Shown here in pieces: positions 28,301 to 40,771 of a DNA stretch of 64,000 nt (its first letter is position 1; every line of letters begins with the position of its first letter). A program made the position numbers and the translations under genes. Source of the DNA: Halictus rubicundus (Eukaryota > Arthropoda > Insecta > Hymenoptera > Halictidae); contig NW_027488705.1 in NCBI RefSeq assembly GCF_050948215.1, positions 186,001 through 250,000 on the forward strand, given 5' to 3'. The notes beneath the pieces were generated by a model. The model ran no database searches and was not told where the DNA came from. It was given only the letters and a program-made list of their open reading frames with translations.

Positions 28301-30577
28301 TATCCTCTATCCTATCAAATCCCCTATCTTATCCTCTATCCTATCCTATCCTCTATCCTCTATCCTATCCTATCCTCTATCCTATCCTCTATCCCATCCT
28401 ATCGTCTATCCTATCCTCTATCCTATCCTATCCTCTACCCTATCCTATCCTCCATCCTATCCTATCCTCAATCCTATCCTATCCTCTATCCTATCCTATC
28501 CTCTATCCTATCCTATCTTTTATCCTACCTTATCATCTATCCTATCAAATCCCCTATCCTATCCTCTATCCTATCCTATCCTCTATCCTATCCTATCCTC
28601 TATCCTATCCTATCCTCTATCCTATCCTATCCTCTATCCTCTATCCTATCCTATCCTCTATACTATCCTATCCTCTATCCTATCCTATCTTCTATCCTAT
28701 CCTATCCTCTATCCTATCCTATCCTCTATCCTATCCTATCCTCTATCCTATCCTATCTTCTATCCTATCAAATCCCCTATCCTATCCTCTATCCTATCCT
28801 ATCATCCATCCTCTATCCTATCCAATCCTCTATCCTATCCTATCCTCTATCCTATCAAATCCCCTATCCTATCCTCTGTCCTATCCTATCCTCTATCCTA
28901 TCCTATCCTCTATCCTATCCTATCCTCTATCCTATCCTGTCGTCTATCCTATCCTCTATCCTATCCTATACTCTATCCTATCCTATCCTCCATCCTATCC
29001 TATCCTCAAACCTATCCTTTCCTGTATCCTATCCAATCCTGTATTCTATCCTATCCTTCATCCTATCCTATCTTCTATCCTATCCTATCCTCTATCCTAT
29101 CCTATCCTCTATCCTATCCTATCCTCTATCCTATCCTATCGTCTATCCTATCCTATCCTCTATCCTATAATATCCTCTATCCTATCCTATCCTCTATCCT
29201 CTATCCTATCCTATCCTCCATACTATCCTATCCTCTATCCTATCCTATCTTCTATCCTATCCTATCCTCTATCCTATCCTATCCTCTATCCTATCCTATC
29301 CTCTATCCTATCCTATCTTCTATCCTATCAAATCCCCTATCCTATCCTCTATCCTATCCTATCATCTATCCTCTATCCTATCCAATCCTCTATCCTATCC
29401 TATCCTCTATCCTATCAAATCCCCTATCCTATCCTCTGTCCTATCCTATCCTCTATCCTATCCTATCCTCTATCCTATCCTATCCTCTATCCTATCCTAT
29501 CGTCTATCCTATCCTCTATCCTATCCTATACTCTATCCTATCCTATCCTCCATCCTATCCTATCCTCAAACCTATCCTTTCCTGTATCCTATCCAATCCT
29601 GTATCCTATCCTATCCTCTATCCTATCCTATCTTCTATCGTATCCTATCCTCTATCCTATCCTATCCTCTATCCAATCCTGTCCTCTATCCTATCCTATC
29701 TTCTATCCTATCCTATCCTCTATCCTATCCTATCCTCTATCTTATCCTATCCTCTATCCTATCCTATCCTCTATCCTATCCTATCCTCGATCCTATCCTA
29801 TCCTCTATCCTATCCTATCGTCTATCCTATCCTCTATCCTATCCTATACTCTATCCTATCCTATCCTCCATCCTATCCTATCCTCAAACCTATCCTTTCC
29901 TGTATCCTATCCAATCCTGTATCCTATCCTATCCTCTATCCTATCCTATCTTCTATCCTATCCTATCCTCTATCCTATCCTATCCTCTATCCTATCCTGT
30001 CCTCTATCCTATCCTATCTTCTATCCTATCCTATCCTCTATCCTATCCTATCCTCTATCCTATCCTATCCTCTATCCTATCCTATCCTCTATCCTATCCT
30101 ATCCTCTATCCTATCGTAACCTCTATCCTATCCTATCCTCTATCCTATCCTATCGTCTATCCTATCCTCTATCCTATCCTATCCTCTATCCTATCCTATG
30201 AAATCCCCTATCCCATCCTCTGTCCTATCCTATCCTCTGTCCTATCCTATCCTCTATCCTTTCCTATCCTCTATCCTATCCTATCCTCTTTCCGATCCTA
30301 CCCTCTATCCTATCCTATCCTCTATCCTATCCTATCCTCTATCCTATCCTCTATCCTATCCTATCCTCTATCCTATCAAATCCCCTACCCTATCCTCTGT
30401 CCTATCCTATCCTCTATCCTATCCTATCGTCTATCCTATCCTATCCTCTATCCTGTCCTATCCTCTATCCTATCCTATCCTCTATCCTCTATCCTCTATC
30501 CTATCCTATCCTCTATACTATCCTATCCTCTATCCTATCCTATCTTCTATCCTATCCTATCCTCTATCCTATCCTAT
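28300..30577 (+). repeat. About 2.28-kb segment duplicated at 45869 (left copy)
   Basis: Variant markers here recur about 17.5 kb downstream in the same order. At +17,569: CAAATCCCC 28316/45885, CCCATCC 28393/45962, CTTTTATCC 28517/46086. At +17,581: CATCCATCC 28803/46384, CAAACC 29007/46588. At +17,513: CATC 29363/46876, CCAATCCTGTCC 29671/47184, CGTC 29819/47332, CGTAACC 30115/47628, ATGAAATCC 30198/47711, TTCCGATCC 30290/47803. The two offset changes are +12 (one 7+5 unit) and -68 (four monomers). The match ends at 30578, where this copy enters the AT-rich module. Confidence 0.88.
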
Positions 30578-31462
30578 CGTCTATCCTATAATATCCTCTA
30601 TCCTATCCTATCCTCCATCCTATCCAATCCACTATCCTATCCTCAATCTTATCCTATCCTCCATCCTATAATATCCTCTAACCTATCCAATCCTCTATCC
30701 TATCCTATCCTCTATCCTATCCTATCCTGTAACCTATCCTATCCTCTATCCTATCCTATCATCTATCCTATCCTATCCTCTATCCTATCCTATCATCTAT
30801 CCTATAATATCCTCTATTCTATCCAATCCTCTATCCTATCCTCCATCCTATAATATCCTCTATCCTATCCAATCCTCTATCCTATCCTATCCTCTATGCT
30901 ATAATATCATATATCGTATCCTATTCTCTATCCTATCCTATCCTCTATCCTATCCTATCCTCTATCCTATCCTATCATCTATCCTATCCTATCCTCTATC
31001 CTATCCTATCCTCCATCCTATAATATCATATATCCTATCCTATCCTCTATCCTATCCTATCCTCTATCCTATAATATCATATATCTTATCCTATCCTCTA
31101 TCCTATAATATCATATATCCTATCCTATCCTCTATCCTATCCTATCCTCTATCCTATCCTATCCTCTATCCTATCCTCTATCCTATAATATGATCTATCG
31201 TTTACTAACGTTTGTCCTATCATATCCTCTATTCTATCCTATCCTCTATCCTATCCTATCTTCTATCCTATCAATTCCCCTATCCTATCCTCTATCCTAT
31301 CCTATCACCTATCCTCTATCCTATCCAATCCTCTATCCTATCACCTATCCTCTATCCTATCCAATCCTCTATCCTATCCTATCCTCTTTCCTATCAAATC
31401 CCCTATCCTATCCTCTGTCCTATCCTATCCTCTATCCTATCCTATCCTCTATCCTATCCTAT
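30578..31462 (+). repeat. AT-rich degenerate module, copy 2 of 3
   Basis: Matches 1977-2861 at exactly +28,601 with a few substitutions (for example CCACTATCC for CCCCTATCC near 30630). CTATAATATCATATATC patches and the CGTTTACTAACG stretch at about 31199 are conserved. It is also the left member of the 2,172-bp duplication. No coding potential beyond the repeat frames. Confidence 0.88.
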
Positions 31463-32749
31463 CATCTATCCTCTATCCTATCCAATCCTCTATCCTATCC
31501 TATCCTCTATCCTATCAAATCCCCTATCCTATCCTCTGTCCTATCCTATCCTCTATCCTATCCTATCCTCTATCCTATCCTATCCTCTATCCTATCCTAT
31601 CCTCTATCCTATCCTATCGTCTATCCTATCCTCTATCCTATCCTATACTCTATCCTATCCTATACTCCATCCTATCCTATCCTCAATCCTATCCTTTCCT
31701 GTATCCTATCCAATCCTGTATCCTATCCTGTCCTCTATTCTATCCTACCCTCTATCCTATCCTATCCTCTATCCTATCCTATCCTCTATCCTATCCTATC
31801 CTCTATCCTATCCTATGCTCTATCCTATCCTATCGTCTATCCTATCCTATACTCTATCCTATCCTATCGTCTATCCTATCCTCTATCCTATCCTATCAAA
31901 TCCCCTATCCTATCCTCTGTCCTATCCTATCCTCTGTCCTATCCTCTATTCTTTCCTATCCTGTATCCTATCCTATCCTCTTTCCGATCCTACCCTCTAT
32001 CCTATCCTATCCTCTATCCTATCCTATCCTCTATCCTATCCTCTATCCTATCCTCTATCCTATCCTATCCTGTATCCTATCAAATCCCCTACCCTATCCT
32101 CTGTCCTATCCTATCCTCTATCCTATCCTATCCTCTATCCTATCCTATCCTCTATCCTATCCTATCCTCTATCCTATCCTATCCTCTATCCTCTATCCTA
32201 TCCTATCCTCTATACTATCCTATCCTCTATCCTATCCTATCCTCTATCCTATCCTATCCTCTATCCTATCCTATCCTCTATCCTATCGTAACCTCTATCC
32301 TATCCTATCCTCTATCCTATCCTATCGTCTATCCTATCCTCTATCCTATCCTATCCTCTATCCTATCCTATGAAATCCCCTATCCCATCCTCTGTCCTAT
32401 CCTATCCTCTGTCCTATCCTATCCTCTATCCTTTCCTATCCTCTATCCTATCCTATCCTCTTTCCGATCCTACCCTCTATCCTATCCTATCCTCTATCCT
32501 ATCCTATCCTCTATCCTATCCTCTATCCTATCCTATCCTCTATCCTATCAAATCCCCTACCCTATCCTCTGTCCTATCCTATCCTCTATCCTATCCTATC
32601 GTCTATCCTATCCTATCCTCTATCCTGTCCTATCCTCTATCCTATCCTATCCTCTATCCTCTATCCTCTATCCTATCCTATCCTCTATACTATCCTATCC
32701 TCTATCCTATCCTATCTTCTATCCTATCCTATCCTCTATCCTATCCTAT
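31463..32749 (+). repeat. Satellite between AT-rich modules (E1 unit plus duplicated flank)
   Basis: From CATC (31463) through TACTCCATCC (31664) and TTCCGATCC (31982) this matches 34323, 34524 and 34842 at a constant +2,860. From CGTAACC (32285) onward it matches 30113 at +2,172, including ATGAAATCC (32370) and TTCCGATCC (32462). The segment therefore joins the E family to the duplicated flank at about 32250. Confidence 0.85.
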
Positions 32750-33634
32750 CGTCTATCCTATAATATCCTCTATCCTATCCTATCCTCCATCCTATCCAAT
32801 CCACTATCCTATCCTCAATCTTATCCTATCCTCCATCCTATAATATCCTCTAACCTATCCAATCCTCTATCCTATCCTATCCTCTATCCTATCCTATCCT
32901 CTAACCTATCCTATCCTCTATACTATCCTATCATCTATCCTATCCTATCCTCTATCCTATCCTATCATCTATCCTATAATATCCTCTATTCTATCCAATC
33001 CTCTATCCTATCCTCCATCCTATAATATCCTCTATCCTATCCAATCCTCTATCCTATCCTATCCTCTATGCTATAATATCATATATCGTATCCTATTCTC
33101 TATCCTATCCTATCCTCTATCCTATCCTATCCTCTATCCTATCCTATCATCTATCCTATCCTATCCTCTATCCTATCCTATCCTCCATCCTATAATATCA
33201 TATATCCTATCCTATCCTCTATCCTATCCTATCCTCTATCCTATAATATCATATATCTTATCCTATCCTCTATCCTATAATATCATATATCCTATCCTAT
33301 CCTCTATCCTATCCTATCCTCTATCCTATCCTATCCTCTATCCTATCCTCTATCCTATAATATGATCTATCGTTTACTAACGTTTGTCCTATCATATCCT
33401 CTATTCTATCCTATCCTCTATCCTATCCTATCTTCTATCCTATCAATTCCCCTATCCTATCCTCTATCCTATCCTATCACCTATCCTCTATCCTATCCAA
33501 TCCTCTATCCTATCACCTATCCTCTATCCTATCCAATCCTCTATCCTATCCTATCCTCTTTCCTATCAAATCCCCTATCCTATCCTCTGTCCTATCCTAT
33601 CCTCTATCCTATCCTATCCTCTATCCTATCCTAT
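32750..33634 (+). repeat. AT-rich degenerate module, copy 3 of 3
   Basis: Second member of the 2,172-bp duplication (CTCTATGCT 30892/33064, start of the GATCTATCG stretch 31190/33362). It diverges from copy 2 at 33635 but continues like copy 1 at 2862 onward, differing from it by one 17-bp monomer before the CGTCTAT unit. This makes copy 3 a chimera-like junction between the two contexts. Confidence 0.86.
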
Positions 33635-34322
33635 CCTCTATCCTATCCTATCGTCTATCCTATCCTCTATCCTATCCTATACTCTATCCTATCCTATCCT
33701 CTATCCTATCCTATCCTCTATCCTATCCTGTCCTCTATCCTATCCTATCTTCTATCCTATCCTATCCTCTATCCTATCCTATCCTCTATCCTATCCTATC
33801 CTCTATCCTATCAAATCCCCTACCCTATCCTCTGTCCTATCCTATCCTCTATCCTATCCTATCCTCTATCCTATCCTATCCTCTATCCTCTATCCTATCC
33901 TATCCTCTATCCTATCCTATCCTCTATCCTATCCTATCTTCTATCCTATCCTATACTCTATCCTATCCTATCCTCTATCCTATCCTATCCTCTATCCTAT
34001 CCTATCCTCTATCCTATCCTATCTTCTATCCTATCCTATCCTCTATCCTATCAAAACCCCTACCCTATCCTCTGTCCTATCCTATCCTCTATCCTATCCT
34101 ATCCTCTATCCTCTATCCTATCCTATCCTCTATCCTATCTTATCCTCTATCCTATCCTATCCTCTATCCTATCCTATCCTCTATCCTATCCTATCCCCTA
34201 TCCTATCCCCTATCCTATCCTCTATCCTATCCTATCATCTATCCTCTATCCTATCCTATCTTCTATCCTATCCTATCCTCTATCCTATCAAATCCCCTAT
34301 CCTATCCTCTATCCTATCCTAT
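33635..34322 (+). repeat. Near-consensus satellite before E2
   Basis: Contains CGTCTAT, TACTCTAT, CCTGTCC, CAAATCCCCTACCC and CAAAACCCCTACCC variants in the order seen in the mosaic at 2880-3600 and at about 36500-37090. No unique sequence is present. Confidence 0.85.
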
Positions 34323-37093
34323 CATCTATCCTCTATCCTATCCAATCCTCTATCCTATCCTATCCTCTATCCTATCAAATCCCCTATCCTATCCTCTGTC
34401 CTATCCTATCCTCTATCCTATCCTATCCTCTATCCTATCCTATCCTCTATCCTATCCTATCCTCTATCCTATCCTATCGTCTATCCTATCCTCTATCCTA
34501 TCCTATACTCTATCCTATCCTATACTCCATCCTATCCTATCCTCAATCCTATCCTTTCCTGTATCCTATCCAATCCTGTATCCTATCCTGTCCTCTATTC
34601 TATCCTACCCTCTATCCTATCCTATCCTCTATCCTATCCTATCCTCTATCCTATCCTATCCTCTATCCTATCCTATGCTCTATCCTATCCTATCGTCTAT
34701 CCTATCCTATACTCTATCCTATCCTATCGTCTATCCTATCCTCTATCCTATCCTATCAAATCCCCTATCCTATCCTCTGTCCTATCCTATCCTCTGTCCT
34801 ATCCTCTATTCTTTCCTATCCTGTATCCTATCCTATCCTCTTTCCGATCCTACCCTGTATCCTATCCTATCCTCTATCCTATCCTATCCTCTATCCTATC
34901 CTCTATCCTATCCTCTATCCTATCCTATCCTGTATCCTATCAAATCCCCTACCCTATCCTCTGTCCTATCCTATCCTCTATCCTATCCTATCCTCTATCC
35001 TATCCTATCCTCTATCCTATCCTATCCTCTATCCTATCCTATCCTCTATCCTCTATCCTATCCTATCCTCTATACTATCCTATCCTCTATCCTATCCTAT
35101 CTTCTATCCTATCCTATCCTCTATCCTATCCTATCCTCTATCCTATCCTATCCTCTATCCTATCCTATCTTCTATCCTATCAAATCCCCTATCCTATCCT
35201 CTGGCCTATCCTATCCTCTATCCTATCCTATCCTCTATCCTATCCTATCCTCTATCCTATCCTATCTTCTATCCTATCCTATCCTCTATCCTATCCTATC
35301 CTCTATCCTATCCTGTCCTCTATCCTATCCTATCTTCTATCCTATCCTATCCTCTATCCTATCCTATCCTCTATCCTATCCTATCCTCTATCCTATCCTG
35401 TCCTCTATCCTATCCTATCCTCGATCCTATCCTATCCTCTATCCTATCCTATCCTCTATCCTATCCTATCCTCTATCCTCTATCCTATCCTATCCTCTAT
35501 ACTATCCTATCCTCTATCCTATCCTATATTCTATCCTATCCTATCCTCTATCCTATCCTATCCTCTATCCTATCCTATCTTCTATCCTATCCTATCCTCG
35601 ATCCTATCCTATCCTCTATCCTATCCTATCCTCTATCCTATCCTATCTTCTATCCTATCAAATCCCCTATCCTATCCTCTATCCTATCCTATCATCTATC
35701 CTCTATCCTATCCAATCCTCTATCCTATCCTATCCTCTATCCTATCAAATCCCCTATCCTATCCTCTGTCCTATCCTATCCTCTATCCTATCCTATCCTC
35801 TATCCTATCCTATCCTCTATCCTATCCTATCGTCTATCCTATCCTCTATCCTATCCTATACTCTATCCTATCCTATCCTCCATCCTATCCTATCCTCAAA
35901 CCTATCCTTTCCTGTATCCTATCCAATCCTGTATCCTATCCCATCCTCTATCCTATCCTATCTTCTATCCTATCCTATCCTCTATCCTATCCTATCCTCT
36001 ATCCTATCCTGTCCTCTATCCTATCCTATCTTCTATCCTATCCTATCCTCTATCCTATCCTATCCTCTATCCTATCCTATCCTCTATCCTATCCTATCCT
36101 CTATCCTATCTTATCTTCTATCCTATCCTATCCTCTATCCTATCAAATCCCCTATCCTATCCTCTATCCTATCCTATCATCTATACTCTATCCTATCCAA
36201 TCCTCTATCCTATCCTATCCTCTATCCTATCAAATCCCCTATCCTATCCTATCCTCTATCCTATCCTCTATCCTATCCTATCTTCTATCCTATCCTATCC
36301 TCTATCCTATCCTATCCTCCATCCTATCCTATCCTCAAACCTATCCTTTCCTGTATCCTATCCAATCCTGTATCCTATCCTATCCTCTATCCTATCCTAT
36401 CTTCTATCCTATCCTATCCTCTATCCTATCCTATCCTCTATCCTATCCTGTCCTCTATCCTATCCTATCTTCTATCCTATCCTATCCTCTATCCTATCCT
36501 ATCCTCTATCCTATCCTATCCTCTATCCTATCCTGTCCTCTATCCTATCCTATCTTCTATCCTATCCTATCCTCTATCCTATCAAATCCCCTACCCTATC
36601 CTCTGTCCTATCCTATCCTCTATCCTATCCTATCCTCTATCCTATCCTATCCTCTATCCTCTATCCTATCCTATCCTCTATCCTATCCTATCCTCTATCC
36701 TATCCTATCTTCTATCCTATCCTATACTCTATCCTATCCTATCCTCTATCCTATCCTATCCTCTATCCTATCCTATCCTCTATCCTATCCTATCTTCTAT
36801 CCTATCCTATCCTCTATCCTATCAAAACCCCTACCCTATCCTCTGTCCTATCCTATCCTCTATCCTATCCTATCCTCTATCCTCTATCCTATCCTATCCT
36901 CTATCCTATCTTATCCTCTATCCTATCCTATCCTCTATCCTATCCTATCCTCTATCCTATCCTATCCCCTATCCTATCCCCTATCCTATCCTCTATCCTA
37001 TCCTATCATCTATCCTCTATCCTATCCTATCTTCTATCCTATCCTATCCTCTATCCTATCAAATCCCCTATCCTATCCTCTATCCTATCCTAT
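34323..37093 (+). repeat. Higher-order repeat unit E2
   Basis: CATC (34323), TACTCCATCC (34524), TTCCGATCC (34842), CTGGCC (lead-in CAAATCCCC at 35181), two CCTCGATCC units (CG at 35422 and 35599) and CAAACC (35897) recur in E3. Offsets are 2,725 at TTCCGATCC (37567), 2,713 at the CTGGCC lead-in (37894; a 12-bp loss) and 2,730 at the CCTCGATCC and CAAACC markers (38152, 38329, 38627; a 17-bp gain). Confidence 0.86.
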
Positions 37094-38822
37094 CATCTAT
37101 CCTCTATCCTATCCAATCCTCTATCCTATCCTATCCTCTATCCTATCAAATCCCCTATCCTATCCTATCCTCTATCCTATCCTATCCTCTATCCTATCCT
37201 ATCGTCTATCCTATCCTCTATCCTATCCTATACTCTATCCTATCCTATACTCCATCCTATCCTATCCTCAATCCTATCCTTTCCTGTATCCTATCCAATC
37301 CTGTATCCTATCCTGTCCTCTATTCTATCCTACCCTCTATCCTATCCTATCCTCTATCCTATCCTATCCTCTATCCTATCCTATCCTCTATCCTATCCTA
37401 TGCTCTATCCTATCCTATCGTCTATCCTATCCTATACTCTATCCTATCCTATCGTCTATCCTATCCTCTATCCTATCCTATCAAATCCCCTATCCTATCC
37501 TCTGTCCTATCCTATCCTCTGTCCTATCCTCTATTCTTTCCTATCTTGTATCCTATCCTATCCTCTTTCCGATCCTACCCTCTATCCTATCCTATCCTCT
37601 ATCCTATCCTATCCTCTATCCTATCCTCTATCCTATCCTATCCTGTATCCTATCAAATCCCCTACCCTATCCTCTGTCCTATCCTATCCTCTATCCTATC
37701 CTATCCTCTATCCTATCCTATCCTCTATCCTATCCTATCCTCTATCCTATCCTATCCTCTATCCTCTATCCTATCCTATCCTCTATACTATCCTATCCTC
37801 TATCCTATCCTATCTTCTATCCTATCCTATCCTCTATCCTATCCTATCCTCTATCCTATCCTATCCTCTATCCTATCCTATCTTCTATCCTATCAAATCC
37901 CCTATCCTATCCTCTGGCCTATCCTATCCTCTATCCTATCCTATCCTCTATCCTATCCTGTCCTCTATCCTATCCTATCCTCTATCCTATCCTATCTTCT
38001 ATCCTATCCTATCCTCTATCCTATCCTATCCTCTATCCTATCCTGTCCTCTATCCTATCCTATCTTCTATCCTATCCTATCCTCTATCCTATCCTATCCT
38101 CTATCCTATCCTATCCTCTATCCTATCCTGTCCTCTATCCTATCCTATCCTCGATCCTATCCTATCCTCTATCCTATCCTATCCTCTATCCTATCCTATC
38201 CTCTATCCTCTATCCTATCCTATCCTCTATACTATCCTATCCTCTATCCTATCCTATATTCTATCCTATCCTATCCTCTATCCTATCCTATCCTCTATCC
38301 TATCCTATCTTCTATCCTATCCTATCCTCGATCCTATCCTATCCTCTATCCTATCCTATCCTCTATCATATCCTATCTTCTATCCTATCACATCCCCTAT
38401 CCTATCCTCTATCCTATCCTATCATCTATCCTCTATCCTATCCAATCCTCTATCCTATCCTATCCTCTATCCTATCAAATCCCCTATCCTATCCTCTGTC
38501 CTATCCTATCCTCTATCCTATCCTATCCTCTATCCTATCCTATCCTCTATCCTATCCTATCGTCTATCCTATCCTCTATCCTATCCTATACTCTATCCTA
38601 TCCTATCCTCCATCCTATCCTATCCTCAAACCTATCCTTTCCTGTATCCTATCCAATCCTGTATCCTATCCCATCCTCTATCCTATCCTATCTTCTATCC
38701 TATCCTATCCTCTATCCTATCCTATCCTCTATCCTATCCTGTCCTCTATCCTATCCTATCTTCTATCCTATCCTATTCTTTATCCTATCCTATCCTCTAT
38801 CCTATCCTATCCTCTATCCTAT
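37094..38822 (+). repeat. Higher-order repeat unit E3 (truncated)
   Basis: Carries the E2 marker series through the CCTCAAACC and CCTTTCCTGT cassette at about 38640. It lacks 46 bp between CATC and TACTCCATCC compared with E2. It ends at the 230-bp tandem repeat starting at 38823. Confidence 0.84.
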
Positions 38823-39282
38823 CAAATCCCCTATCCTATCCTCTGTCCTATCCTATCCTCTATCCTATCGTAACCTCTATCCTATCCTATCCTCAATCCT
38901 ATCCTATCGTCTATCCTATCCTCTATCCTATCCTATCCTCTATCCTATCCTATCCTCTATCCTATCAAATCCCCTATCCTATCCTCTATCCTATCCTATC
39001 ATCTATACTCTATCCTATCCAATCCTCTATCCTATCCTATCCTCTATCCTATCAAATCCCCTATCCTATCCTCTGTCCTATCCTATCCTCTATCCTATCG
39101 TAACCTCTATCCTATCCTATCCTCAATCCTATCCTATCGTCTATCCTATCCTCTATCCTATCCTATCCTCTATCCTATCCTATCCTCTATCCTATCCTAT
39201 CTTCTATCCTATCCTATCCTCTATCCTATCAAATCCCCTACCCCATCCTCTGTCCTATCCTATCCTCTATCCTATCCTATCC
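38823..39282 (+). repeat. 230-bp tandem duplication carrying CGTAACC
   Basis: CAAATCCCCTATCC at 38823 and 39053 and CGTAACC at 38869 and 39099 are each 230 bp apart, with the same CCTCAATCC and CGTCTAT units following. The block resembles the CGTAACC modules at 11547, 16211, 19055, 20212, 23780, 25041 and 41821, but only here did I find it immediately repeated. Confidence 0.83.
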
Positions 39283-39650
39283 TCTATCCTCTATCCTATC
39301 CTATCCTCTATCCTATCTTATCCTCTATCCTATCCTATCCTCTATCCTATCCTATCTTCTAACCTATCCTATCCTCTATCCTATCCTATCCCCTATCCTA
39401 TCCTCTATCCTATCCTATCATCTATCCTCTATCCTATCCTATCTTCTATCCTGTCCTATCCTCTATCCTATCCTATCCTCTATCCTATCCTATCTTCTAT
39501 CCTATCCTATCCTCTATCCTATCAAATCCCCTACCCCATCCTCTGTCCTATCCTATCCTCTATCCTATCCTATCCTCTATCCTCTATCCTATCCTATCCT
39601 CTATCCTATCTTATCCTCTATCCTATCCTATCCTCTATCCTATCCTATCC
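39283..39650 (+). repeat. Satellite linking the CGTAACC block to the F family
   Basis: Near-consensus monomers with CTTCTAACC, CTGTCC and CCTACCCCATCC variants, like the stretch after each CGTAACC module. Nothing else is seen. Confidence 0.8.
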
Positions 39651-40771
39651 CCTATCCTATCCTCTATCCTATCCTATCATCTATCCTCTATCCTATCCTA
39701 TCCTCTATCCTATCCTATCCTCTATCCTATCCTATCCTCTATCCTATCCTACTCTCTATCCTATCCTCTATCCTATCCTATACTCTATCCTATCCTATCC
39801 TCCATCCTATCCTATCCTCAATCCTATCCTTTCCTGTATCCTATCCAATCCTGTATCCTATCCTGTCCTCTATTCTATCCTACCCTCTATCCTATCCTAT
39901 CCTCTATCCTATCCTATCCTCTATCCTATCCTATGCTCTATCCTATCCTATCGTCTATCCTATCCTATGCTCTATCCTATCCTATCGTCTATCCTATCCT
40001 CTATCCTATCCTATCAAATCCCCTATCCTATCCTCTGTCCTATCCTATCCTCTGTCCTATCCTATCCTCTATCCTTTCCTATCCTCTATCCTATCAAATC
40101 CCCTACCCTATCCTCTGTCCTATCCTATCCTCTATCCTATCCTATCCTCTATCCTATCCTATCCTCTATCCTATCCTATCCTCTATCCTATCCTATCCTC
40201 TATCCTATCCCATCCTCTATCCTATCCTATCTTCTATCCTATCCTATACTCTATCCTATCCTATCCTCTATCCTATCCTATCCTCTATCCTATCCTATCC
40301 TCTATCCTATCCTATCTTCTATCCTATCCTATCCTCTATCCTATCAAAACCCCTACCCTATCCTCTGTCCTATCCTATCCTCTATCCTATCCTATCCTCT
40401 ATCCTCTATCCTATCCTATCCTCTATCCTATCTTATCCTCTATCCTATCCTATCCTCTATCCTATCCTATCCCCTATCCTATCCTCTATCCTATCCTATC
40501 ATCTATCCTCTATCCTATCCTATCTTCTATCCTATCCTATCCTCTATCCTATCAAATCCCCTATCCTATCCTCTATCCTATCCTATCATCTATCCTCTAT
40601 CCTATCCAATCCTCTATCCTATCCTATCCTCTATCCTATCAAATCCCCTATCCTATCCTCTGTCCTATCCTATCCTCTATCCTATCCTATCCTCTATCCT
40701 ATCCTATCCTCTATCCTATCCTATCGTCTATCCTATACTCTATCCTATCCTATCCTCTATCCTATCCTATC
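39651..40771 (+). repeat. Unit F-a, repeated 2,722 bp downstream
   Basis: The rare variant CTACTCTCTATCC (ACTCTC at 39751) recurs at 42473. CTATGCTC (39933, 39967) recurs at 42655 and 42689, CAAAACCCC (40345) at 43067 and CGTCTAT (40725) at 43447. All offsets are 2,722, so no net insertion or deletion occurred over about 1.1 kb. The copies part at about 40771 and 43493. Substitutions exist, for example CATCTATCC here against CGTCTATCC near 43312. Confidence 0.87.
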
